64,000 nucleotides of DNA from Phytomonas francai (Eukaryota > Euglenozoa > Kinetoplastea > Trypanosomatida > Trypanosomatidae). The DNA lies in the NCBI GenBank assembly GCA_001766655.1, contig MJCC01000005.1:587233-651232 (forward strand). Direction: 5' to 3'. The notes under the pieces were generated by a model, which saw only the letters and a list, made by a program, of their open reading frames with translations, was not told where the DNA came from and searched no databases. Both the position numbers and the translations under genes were made by a program. This document shows, piece by piece, positions 11,129 to 20,619 of this stretch; position 1 is the first letter of the stretch, and every line of letters starts with the position of its first letter.

Positions 11129-13205
11129 CTATTACGCTAAAAAACGAAGGTCATTTTAGCCTCGAGAATACATCCAATCAGACTAATAGATTATCATTGT
11201 TATTTTTTTTTTAGCAAAAAGACTCACTTTAAGTGCCAAAAGGGCGAGAAACAAATTTTATCCTTCTCTCATTGTAAATAAACGTTAGGTAAGGCCAGGG
11301 ACGTTGTTGCATCAAAGACTATTGTAGAAGAATATTGCTTACCGGAGGTTATAGGGAGAAATATTATTCTTTCTGACGAAGAGCGTGTAGGATGTGAACG
11401 GTAATACAAAATGAGACATTCTTCAGATAGCCATGATGTTCAACTTCGTAGGAGGAAAAAAATGCATTCTTCAACAAATCCCGATATAACTCTCTTACCA
11501 GGTTAAAAACCTTCCATTTCTCCAATATGGGAGTATTAATAGAGGAAACTCCTTTTAAAAATCAAACTTTATATGTAACCTTTAGAACTTATTTTAGAAT
11601 TTACTTCTGAAATAAAAAAATAAGGTTAACAAGAAATATGTCGGCGGAAGAATGAGATCCATTAAACAGCATCCCAGGTGCAATGAAAAGCAAAGCTTGA
11701 GTGCTAGGCACGCGAAGGACATTTGGGAATACATTTTCCCCCCAACTCTTGATTATCTTTATCATACTTATTTTGGTTCTATTTTTCTATGTTTTCTTAC
11801 TTTTTTTTTATCTTATCGATTTAATAAAACTCAATACTACAGAATGATAGAGGAGAAAGGGTTTGAATTTGGGAGAAAATGTTTGAGCGTATTTTTTCAT
11901 ACTTAGGGGGGATACAGAGCATATTACGAATCCTTTATTTTATATTATTATTATTTGCTCTTATTTCTTCTATGCGCATGTATGCGCATATTTGGCATTT
12001 AAATCTAAATTAGGACTTTTTTTTTCACAAAAATAATGTAGAACATGTCCAAGTTAATTTTGGTAAATCGAAAAGGCCTTTTTTAGAATACTCTATCTAT
12101 CACCTTGTTACGTTGTTGTAAGCCTAATTCGTATTTCCAAGACCTCTGAACGTTTTATTATACTCTACAATGCTTTTTTTTGTATCTAGGCATCTTAGCC
12201 ATTTTAATACCTTTTCTTCCAAATAAAAAGATATGTATTGGTTATTTTAATTTTTGGTTCACGCCGCTATACCTCTTTTTATTGCTGTATGTGCATTTTC
12301 TTACCCCTGTTTCTTGTCGATGATACATCTGATAAACGCATCTTCAATAAATATGATAATGTCAAAAGAGAGAGGAATAATAATAGGGAATCAACAATAA
12401 AGCTTTTTTTTGTGCTTATCCGAAACTATGGACTGCATAATGGCATCACTTTGAGGTAAAAATATGTGGGTGTGGTAGTCATAATGAATGTATTAACTCT
12501 TATTACTGGATATATGCACTTATTTTTGTAATTATGTAGATATTCTTTTTCAATTCACATTATACAGGAGTCTTTGCATTTTTATTTTGTTGCACAATCG
12601 TGTTCTTATTCTTTTTGTGCGTATTTTTAATTTTTTCATCGTCTGAATTGTTTTTCAGGGAGTGTATGCTTTAATTTTAAAGTCTACCTTTGCGCTACAT
12701 ATGTGTGAACTTTGATTTTGTTGGTATTATTTCCCATATAGGAGGTACAAAAAGCTACGTATTGTGGGGAAAAAATTGGCTTCTTGTGGAGGGGGTTTGA
12801 TGAAACCATAGTTTAGGTGTTGAGAAAGGCTTGCATTAAAAAAAGAATATGCCTTAGCTTCTTGATGCAAAAATCTGAATAAACTTTTTTATATTTATAA
12901 TGCTTAACTATAAGACATAGTTTTAAAACAAACAGAGGATAACTCTTCATTGTATTGTTATTTTTTTTAATTTTGTTAGATTTTTACCTTTTAAAAAATG
13001 TAAAAACCTTTATTTAAAATGCTTTCAGTGTTGTGATTCCTTCTTCCTTCCCTTTAATACTACTATCTTTCCCTACCCACTCCTCTTTCTTATAGTCTGC
13101 AGCATAACAGACCATAAACTCATTCGACACAAAAATATCGAAAGAGTTAAAAACTACAAAATAAATAAAAAAGTGGCTTTCCTACGAAGTGGTGTACGTC
13201 GTTTA
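11129..13205. other. AT-rich gene-free spacer
   Basis: This is 2.1 kb with no convincing gene. An 84-codon ATG ORF at 11652-11906 has a Phe/Tyr/Leu-rich centre typical of AT-rich noncoding DNA, and I do not call it. The right end carries a strong pyrimidine tract serving the next gene. Confidence 0.6.
13037..13095 (+). promoter_or_regulatory. Putative spliced-leader acceptor for the WDR24-like gene
   Basis: A long C/T-rich tract from about 13037 to 13091 ends in TATAG, with AG at 13094-13095. This is 110 bases before the ATG at 13206. It supports that ATG over the GTG codon at 13173. Confidence 0.6.
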
Positions 13206-16200
13206 ATGTTAGGACACAAATGCTCATTGCATAAGGATAGAGAAATGTCTCTACCATACGAAAAGGGTATCCTTGAGAGTTCAGCATCATCCCCTGGAGA
13301 CAAGTTCGGCACGGATAAACAACCTCTAACAAGCAAATCACTGAGTCTACCCTTGCCCCCCAACCTATCCCACTCCCCTATAAAACTGTCAGTGAACGGG
13401 CCAAAAGGCAATGACTTAAATATTAGTTCAAGTAACGATATGCATGGTGATCAACCAAAGTCTATGCAGTCTAATCGCCTTTCCCCTCAAGATAGTGTCA
13501 CTGTGGGTGCTGCAATCACCACTCCCGCGGGTGCTGTACTGAGAAAGCGAGCGTTTGAGAAATGTAATGGGGATAACAACCAACAAGATTCTGCCACACG
13601 GCGCGTTCTTCGGAGGCACAAGTTGCCAACGGAACTCTCAAACCACCCTACACTTGATTCCAGTTCCACATTTAATACGTCGGCAACAGGCCTGGACAAC
13701 GAGCGACGACTCGCGTCAAACATTGTGGCAAATCCTACCATAAGCACTCTTCCTACCCTCAGCAATCGGCTAAAGCTTAGTGAGGGCCTCAGCTGTATCG
13801 ATTACCTCCCTGCATTTCGTGCGCTTGCAATTGGCAGCACGAGACAGCTTCATATTGTAGAGGTAATTCCCGCTGTTGCCTATGATGTTTATCGATGCCT
13901 TCACGAACATCTTTGCAATAGTAGAATGCCGAAAGCGGAGGTGTCAGGGTATATGGATAACAAATATCCTGTTACTAGGGATGCCTGTGGGGATAATGGC
14001 GGTGAAGGTGAACCTACCGTGTTCCAAACATCATTGCCAACACGCGTAATGCCTAATCTTTCGCAGTGTACCCCTACAGAAGTTTACGCGCCTGATGAGC
14101 GAAGTACCACTATGAAATCACCTGTCATCACTGACTTCACGCACCCCGGCAATGAGGGTCGTGTAAAATGGCGCAGCGAAGGCACCGACACGGCACACAA
14201 TGTTTTAGAGAATTCTGCTTTGCACACCTCTGCATCGTTTCACCGCAGAAACGCATCTTCAGGTCCGCAATTCTCTTCCACTAACAGTAGCAGCCCTTAT
14301 GTACTCCGTAATGCTGGAGTTTTTGGCGGGCTAATGAAGGTTGAATCGGTTGCTTGGTATCCCAGTTGCAATGAGGCAAGTGTGGCCTTTGTCCAGCCTG
14401 GTCGTGCCGTTACCGTTTTCCTTGACGCACTTCAGTTTAAGAACGACGGCAGCTACGTGTCGCAACAGTGGAGGAGATCACAAGGCAAGGGAAAGACCCT
14501 CCACGCAACGCTGAGCGTTGGTGGTGGCTCCACCTCGACGGCTGTTGTTGCGCCATCTGGCTTTATGCTTTCATCATGGGTGATGAAGACTAGCCTCATG
14601 ACCTCTTTATCGACACCAGGCTGGGGAAAAGGGGGCAACGTTTCTGTCCCCGGAAACTCGACTATGACCCCCTCCTCTTGTTCCGGAAATGGCTCAGAGC
14701 AGGCTTCAGTGGAGCGCAGCCCTGCGGGCGTCCTTGCCAAGGAGCTTATCGAATTATCTATAGACTGCACCTATGTTCGGGTAGAGTGTATTGCGTGGGA
14801 TCCACACAACCCCCACACGCTTGCCCTCAGCTCCACCCTAACACACTTCGAGCTGTGGCACATTCCAAGTGTCTCTGATAGAGTGTACGCACCGCAACTG
14901 GTGCTGCGTCCGCCGGCACACAACACCCGCTCTGTCGCTCGCACCCTCGCCTTCTCACCTTCAGATGCGAATCTTATCATTGTTGTTGTAGAGTCTGCGA
15001 GCGCTGGTCAGGTTCTTCTATTTGATCGACGACAAGTCGAGGTTCCGCGTTCGCTGGATGTGATGGGGCCAGGCCTCTCCGCCGCCTTCCACCCGATTTT
15101 CTCGGATCTTCTCGCAGTTTGCTTTCGAAAAGCTAAGACAAAAACAGACTGCCGAGTCGCCTTTTTGCGAGTTTTGGAGGACAGTCACCAAGCTGAGATT
15201 GTAAAGACAGGCGCTCAGGTTTCGACATCTCTGGGCGATACCTCTTATACTGAAGTTATATCAGCCTCCACGAGTTTCAGGACGGCGATGAAAGGTATGC
15301 AGCACCATCACACGGACGTACAGCGCGAAGAACACATCGATGCCTCGTCGGGCGCGGTACAAAACGCCCTACCAGCTTCAGTCACAGCGGCAGGGACGGA
15401 AGCGCTGCAGCCCTCGGCTAACATTATGGAGGTCCCACGGGTTGTTCAGCAGAGCATTTTGCAACCCATTGATCACTACGCCAGTGTGAATCGCTTGCGA
15501 TGGCGTCCCGGCTCCTGCGGGATGAAGCTGTCGACAGAGAGTCCTGATCACCACTTCAGGAGCTGGTTCCCAAGCCCAGAGCCCTTCGCTGCTCTTTGCT
15601 CTGCCGATGGGGCAGCAATTTATTCAAGCTCATCATGGTTTTCTGGTTCAAGTGGTGCGGCTGCACAATTTTATGATAGAAACCAAGATTTTGCAGAGAA
15701 AACAGAGGGTATGACACCTGAAAGAGGAGAGCTGCTCACCATGGCGAATTATGCCCGTCTTAAGTCTGGTGTAGAGCTCTTGGCTTCTCAGTTGTGGTTT
15801 GCGACGGCGGCTACAACAACGGACTCTGATGTGTGTGTATGGGACGCAGTGAGCGGGTTCGTACCGGTGTGTGTGGCCTCCCACCATTCTAAGGACGGTC
15901 GAGAGCTAAACGACTTTGCATGGATAAATGAACTGACACTGGTTACTGTTTTCAAGAGCGGAGAGGTGGTTTGTACGTGCTTGATGAATAATAACCATTT
16001 TGAAGACTCAGTACTTGTGTGCCCATCGCTTGAGGTAAAAGAAGACGAAGCTTTGACAGACCACATACCCAGCCAACAGCAGCAGCCCTTGAGCTCTTCC
16101 ACTGGGACTACCTCATGTCCAGAACGCGCAACAAAGAATCATAGCCACATGAAGTTATGCTATCCACCAGATAGCGCGGTGCGCGTTCTAAGCCTGCACT

Positions 16201-19200
16201 CCATCATGCCAACATCTGCAGTAACATGTGACCTCTTCGGGCGCAGCTTTGTCGTTCGCAATACTTCTTCACGGCTTAAAGATTATTACCAATGCGTGAT
16301 TCAAAATGAAAGAAGGGATCTCATCCAGCGGCTTCTGGTACAACTTGGTAACGAGGAAATACAGCGTGAGAAAGTTGCAAAGCGACGTGGTATCCGCATC
16401 CGCTCCCACTTCTTATTCGAAGAGATTCTACATACTCTATTTGATGATACAAAGTGCAATGCCACATCTACAACACGTAACATTATAGAGCAAGATGAAA
16501 GCAATAAAGCGGCACAGCCTCCTCCTCTCATGGAGGTAACTAGACACAGCCGCACTTTTTCAAATACCGCGACCATTGCACCTAGCTTTCTTGGTTTCCA
16601 AACGATTGTTTCGTCGAAGGAGCGAGAGACAGGTGTGGAAGGGGGAGGAAAGGATTCTGAAACTGAAAATAGCACGAAGCAGTTATCAGACACAGGACTC
16701 AATGATATCCTCGCGTTAGCGAGTTCTTCTCAATGTCTCGCAAAGCCTCGGCGGCGCCAACGAAATGCACCGACTCAATTTTTTGGGCGTATCCTTAGTT
16801 TTTTTCAGCATCCTCTCTCTAGAGAGCCTCAAGAATGCCCTCCTGACATCAGTGGGGCCGATAGCTCTATGGCCACTGCACATGCGAGGTCTTTAGCCCC
16901 GCATGAGGTCAAAACACGTCACCCTTCTTTTCAAGAGGAGCAGCACCCTCAGAGTGAGCCGATTGAATCATATCGCTTTGGCACAGCAACTGAAATTAAA
17001 AGTCGCACAAACACAGATGCGCCACACATGTCACCGCTAATAGCTCCAGAATCATATCAACAGCAACCTTTTCAGACAGATCCCACAAACTTACGTGAAA
17101 CATTAAATCCTTTAGGCCGCTTCAGCGGAACTAACGATATGTTAAGCCTTCAGGGTGCCCCACGCCATCACGCAACGCTGTCTGAAGTTTCTTCTGCAGG
17201 GCATCGGAACAAAACTTCAATGGCTCAGGATTGCACCCCACAAAAGCCACACGATCAGACTTTCGCACGCTCCTTTCCTGTGGTGGATACGATATCGCAG
17301 CGTTTTCCTGATCACAGCCATATGGCAATCTTTCCTCTTATTAGCAGCCCCACGAGAATTTGCATGGAACAAGGCCTGACAGCACTGGGCTCACCTATCC
17401 GTGGTGTTTCCACATTTTCTGACAGTTCAATTGTTATAAAGCATTCAGCGGTCAACCCCCTTGAACGTGAGTCCTTGGTCAGGAGTGGCGACGACAAAAA
17501 TATTGCATTGTCAAAAGAGCTTTCCATGGCACGTGAAAATGGAACTGTAAGCTCTAAAGGGTGTTGGGCAATAAAAAAGGACAAGATGAACCCATTAGTG
17601 CTTTCACGCACCACTTTTCCTCAAAGCCCTAAAATTGACTTGGCCGTTACCATCTCTGCCACAGCAGCGCTGCGTCATGACAGCATTATTTTACTCTCTC
17701 CCACTACCGAGAGGCATCAGAACTGCCGTCAGCGGAGCTTTCCCACACGCGAAGTCACAAACTTTAAGACTGATAATAAAGACTATACCGGAGGTACATT
17801 GTCTGGGGCCCCCGTAAATCTTTGGGGAATCCTAAACACCTCATCCATGCAGCACTGCGTCAATCCAGTTATAGAGAGCTGTGTCCTGAGCAATGCAGCT
17901 TGTATGTGGGCCTATACGGAGTGCCGAACAGAGATTAACCTCTTTGTGCAATATGCCTTAGAGTGGGATATGGGCTATGAGCTGGCTCTAACTATGAAAC
18001 GCCATCGCCACTGGCTCGACGATGAAGCTGAAAAAGAAGGGTCCAATTTCCAGGAAGAGTTTAAAAAGCCTGGTTTGAAGCCACCAGTGGTTCTTTATGA
18101 TAAAGAAAAGGCAACGACACCGCACAACTTGCCTGCAGCATCCTCTCAATCACAGCAGTACGTTCAACTTCCATCATCGAAACAGATTGACATCATCTTC
18201 TCTAACATGATGTTGCACAATTGTCGCATCTGTGAAACACAAAATAGCCTCAGTGCAGCTAAGACTGGCAAAGGTGGCACAGATGTCGGGAGTGACGACG
18301 ATGATCGGAGACCCCATGACCCAAGAGCACAGTTTTGGCGTGCTGCTTCGCATGCTTGGCGCACTCACGATCCTGAAACCATTCTGTCCGTCACCACGAG
18401 TCAATTGGAGTATACCTCGCTTATGGGGGATGTTCAGTATAGCCTCGTTCTTTACGTACTTTTCTGTCTTTGGTGGAGACTGCGACACCATACTCCACAC
18501 CATGTTGCCACTACTTTTTCCTGTCAGGGTGGTTCGGCGACGAGGAAGGATACACTGCTGGAGCATTTTGGGAGTGATGACCATCAGGGGCAAAATCACC
18601 ACACATGGCAACATCTCAGACCAGATCCCCCACACAAAACCTCCAGAATCCAACACACCTCACTTAGCCAAGAAGCTGTGAAGGACAGAACGGGGCCTGC
18701 ACAAGATTTTTACACGATGCCTTCCTGCCCTTTATTGCCGCCGCGCTCCTCCAGATCACAGGCGGTAAGGCAGCAAGAAACACCTCACACGACTGAGACT
18801 TGGAACCAAGACAAGCCTCGATTATTTCCACCGAAGAATAGCGATTTGTTTCCAGCACAGCCCATCCATCCAGTAGAGTGTCACGAAGACATTAGCGCAA
18901 GTATCCAAAGCTCACCCAGCCCTGGTTGCAATGACACTTCGTGCACATCTGAGCAGTGGAAGTTACGTGCCTTGCAATGGCTTGAGGTTTACACTTCTGA
19001 ACTCTACGCATGTAAATTGTACGTCCCCCTTAATGAGCTCCTGCTAATCATTCCGGAGCTTTTTCAAGAGCCGTCTAATCCAGTACAGCCAAAGGCAGCA
19101 GATATTGCCTACGAAAAACAAATGACTTATGTCTTTTGTGGCAACTGTACAAAGTCTGAGCTTTGCACTTTGCCAGTTAAAGGGCCAGATTTTCCAGCGT

Positions 19201-20126
19201 ACTCAACTAGCACCGCCGTGTCAGCAATGCATCGTTTGATCCACCACAGAAGTGCTGTGACTGTCGACATGCGACAGGAGAATATTGAGCAATATCAAAT
19301 AAAGTCCACCAGAAATACATCTTTTCCCATGACAGCTCTGAACTCATCAGAGGTTTCCAAAACGTTAACACAGGTGCACACAGAGCCGCAGCTATCGCAA
19401 GTGAAGTCGAATTTGAAGAACCGAAGGAAGCAAGTGCCCAAGGAGCTCCTTCAGACAGAAAAAAGAAAGCGGCAAAAGGACTATATTAGAGGGTTAGTGT
19501 TAGGTGTTTCTCATTCAACAGACCCCTTAGCCATTCTTGAGGATCCAGATTCTTCTCAAGAGACATGCGAAAGTGAAGACTCCTATTCAGTTGATTACAG
19601 CTACAGCGTTTCGAGAATGGGTAGTACTCATAGTTTAGCGACTAGCATAACTACAGAAAGCTTAAACCTTTCGTCCCAATGCGAACCCGAATCACTGTCA
19701 CTTCTTGTACGACGACACAGAGCTAAGGAAGGCCAGTGTGCGAAGCAGGTAACTCATGGTTCTGTAGATATGGGCAATAGGGCTAACCCCCAGAACGCAT
19801 CTATTGCGTCATCGAGAAGTACGGAAGACGACGCCGCTATCAACAATGTTGATAATGAAGTGAACCTAAATGCAGTTGATACGGAAGAAATATCGATATC
19901 ACTTCTTCCAGGGCACGCAATTCCTAATAATGCAGAGTGCCTTCGTTGCCACAACTCGAACGCCATGATGTGTGTTGTGTGCGAGGAGGTTGTGGAGGGG
20001 CTGTTTTACTGGTTGCGGTCTTGCGGGCACGGTGGCCATGTTCATCACATGCAGCAATGGATGTCAATTTCAAGCTATTGTCCGAAGTGTGGGGTGCCTA
20101 TAACAAGTGCGGCATCGCAACAATAG
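13206..20126 (+). CDS. WDR24/Sea2-like GATOR2 (SEACAT) subunit, greatly enlarged
   Basis: The start is taken as the ATG at 13206, giving 2306 residues. The frame is open to a GTG at 13173, which I reject. Beta-propeller-like segments occur near residues 196, 378, 527 (VECIAWDPHNPHTLAL), 578, 628, 760 and 862 (DVCVWDAVSGF). Near 1740 a GDVQYSL segment matches the helical GDVQ region of WDR24. The zinc-binding end comprises CGNC at 1978-1981, CLRC from 2245, a CVVC pair, CGHGGH from 2273 and CPKC from 2292, the order seen in WDR24. In animals and yeast this family is a scaffold of GATOR2/SEACAT, which relays amino-acid signals to TORC1 at the lysosome or vacuole. The protein is about three times the usual length because of Ser/Thr/Gln-rich insertions between blades and before the RING. 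WDR59 is the alternative, but I see no RWD domain. Confidence 0.75.
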   Translation: MLGHKCSLHKDREMSLPYEKGILESSASSPGDKFGTDKQPLTSKSLSLPLPPNLSHSPIKLSVNGPKGNDLNISSSNDMHGDQPKSMQSNRLSPQDSVTVGAAITTPAGAVLRKRAFEKCNGDNNQQDSATRRVLRRHKLPTELSNHPTLDSSSTFNTSATGLDNERRLASNIVANPTISTLPTLSNRLKLSEGLSCIDYLPAFRALAIGSTRQLHIVEVIPAVAYDVYRCLHEHLCNSRMPKAEVSGYMDNKYPVTRDACGDNGGEGEPTVFQTSLPTRVMPNLSQCTPTEVYAPDERSTTMKSPVITDFTHPGNEGRVKWRSEGTDTAHNVLENSALHTSASFHRRNASSGPQFSSTNSSSPYVLRNAGVFGGLMKVESVAWYPSCNEASVAFVQPGRAVTVFLDALQFKNDGSYVSQQWRRSQGKGKTLHATLSVGGGSTSTAVVAPSGFMLSSWVMKTSLMTSLSTPGWGKGGNVSVPGNSTMTPSSCSGNGSEQASVERSPAGVLAKELIELSIDCTYVRVECIAWDPHNPHTLALSSTLTHFELWHIPSVSDRVYAPQLVLRPPAHNTRSVARTLAFSPSDANLIIVVVESASAGQVLLFDRRQVEVPRSLDVMGPGLSAAFHPIFSDLLAVCFRKAKTKTDCRVAFLRVLEDSHQAEIVKTGAQVSTSLGDTSYTEVISASTSFRTAMKGMQHHHTDVQREEHIDASSGAVQNALPASVTAAGTEALQPSANIMEVPRVVQQSILQPIDHYASVNRLRWRPGSCGMKLSTESPDHHFRSWFPSPEPFAALCSADGAAIYSSSSWFSGSSGAAAQFYDRNQDFAEKTEGMTPERGELLTMANYARLKSGVELLASQLWFATAATTTDSDVCVWDAVSGFVPVCVASHHSKDGRELNDFAWINELTLVTVFKSGEVVCTCLMNNNHFEDSVLVCPSLEVKEDEALTDHIPSQQQQPLSSSTGTTSCPERATKNHSHMKLCYPPDSAVRVLSLHSIMPTSAVTCDLFGRSFVVRNTSSRLKDYYQCVIQNERRDLIQRLLVQLGNEEIQREKVAKRRGIRIRSHFLFEEILHTLFDDTKCNATSTTRNIIEQDESNKAAQPPPLMEVTRHSRTFSNTATIAPSFLGFQTIVSSKERETGVEGGGKDSETENSTKQLSDTGLNDILALASSSQCLAKPRRRQRNAPTQFFGRILSFFQHPLSREPQECPPDISGADSSMATAHARSLAPHEVKTRHPSFQEEQHPQSEPIESYRFGTATEIKSRTNTDAPHMSPLIAPESYQQQPFQTDPTNLRETLNPLGRFSGTNDMLSLQGAPRHHATLSEVSSAGHRNKTSMAQDCTPQKPHDQTFARSFPVVDTISQRFPDHSHMAIFPLISSPTRICMEQGLTALGSPIRGVSTFSDSSIVIKHSAVNPLERESLVRSGDDKNIALSKELSMARENGTVSSKGCWAIKKDKMNPLVLSRTTFPQSPKIDLAVTISATAALRHDSIILLSPTTERHQNCRQRSFPTREVTNFKTDNKDYTGGTLSGAPVNLWGILNTSSMQHCVNPVIESCVLSNAACMWAYTECRTEINLFVQYALEWDMGYELALTMKRHRHWLDDEAEKEGSNFQEEFKKPGLKPPVVLYDKEKATTPHNLPAASSQSQQYVQLPSSKQIDIIFSNMMLHNCRICETQNSLSAAKTGKGGTDVGSDDDDRRPHDPRAQFWRAASHAWRTHDPETILSVTTSQLEYTSLMGDVQYSLVLYVLFCLWWRLRHHTPHHVATTFSCQGGSATRKDTLLEHFGSDDHQGQNHHTWQHLRPDPPHKTSRIQHTSLSQEAVKDRTGPAQDFYTMPSCPLLPPRSSRSQAVRQQETPHTTETWNQDKPRLFPPKNSDLFPAQPIHPVECHEDISASIQSSPSPGCNDTSCTSEQWKLRALQWLEVYTSELYACKLYVPLNELLLIIPELFQEPSNPVQPKAADIAYEKQMTYVFCGNCTKSELCTLPVKGPDFPAYSTSTAVSAMHRLIHHRSAVTVDMRQENIEQYQIKSTRNTSFPMTALNSSEVSKTLTQVHTEPQLSQVKSNLKNRRKQVPKELLQTEKRKRQKDYIRGLVLGVSHSTDPLAILEDPDSSQETCESEDSYSVDYSYSVSRMGSTHSLATSITTESLNLSSQCEPESLSLLVRRHRAKEGQCAKQVTHGSVDMGNRANPQNASIASSRSTEDDAAINNVDNEVNLNAVDTEEISISLLPGHAIPNNAECLRCHNSNAMMCVVCEEVVEGLFYWLRSCGHGGHVHHMQQWMSISSYCPKCGVPITSAASQQ

Positions 20127-20619
20127 GAGAAAGTGGTTGCGAGTGTGAATAGGGACTACACGAAGGATCCACACGCATGGAAAATAAATGAATTTATATA
20201 GGATATTGCCGTAGGCAATGCTTACCAATCTAGAATCATTTTTCTAGCACTTATCCCGATGCTTCCTCTTTATTATACTTTGTATTTGTGTGGGTGCGTA
20301 CAAATTTCATGTATCCCATTCCAGTGCCTTTCTAGAAGAAACCAAAGGTCTGTTTTCTCTTTCCACTTTAACTTCGCGAATTTTTATTGGATTCATTAAC
20401 AAAGGGGACAAACTCAATTTGGAATCTTTACCATAAAACGACACAACAAAATTGTATTTAGGACAAAGGGAAATAAGGGCAAAGAAAGTGAACATAGAGA
20501 TCAATTAACTAGATTGCAGAATCTTAGGCTTTCCATAGATTTATATATACATACAGTCTAGGTGCAAGGGCCGCATAGAAGTCGAAAATAATATAGAATA
20601 AATATTTAACATAGTCACT
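20127..20619. other. Intergenic spacer
   Basis: This is 493 bases between the WDR24-like gene and the AAA+ gene. Pyrimidine-rich patches near 20260-20285 and 20351-20375 could serve trans-splicing. I cannot choose the acceptor AG. Confidence 0.5.

Noticed and set aside
11652..11906. 84-codon ATG ORF with a hydrophobic centre
   Set aside because: Phe/Tyr/Leu-rich composition expected from AT-rich noncoding DNA, no clear splice-acceptor layout and no recognisable family.
13173..13205. Upstream extension of the WDR24-like frame to a GTG codon
   Set aside because: GTG is not a normal nuclear start in these organisms, and the ATG at 13206 has a good upstream acceptor.
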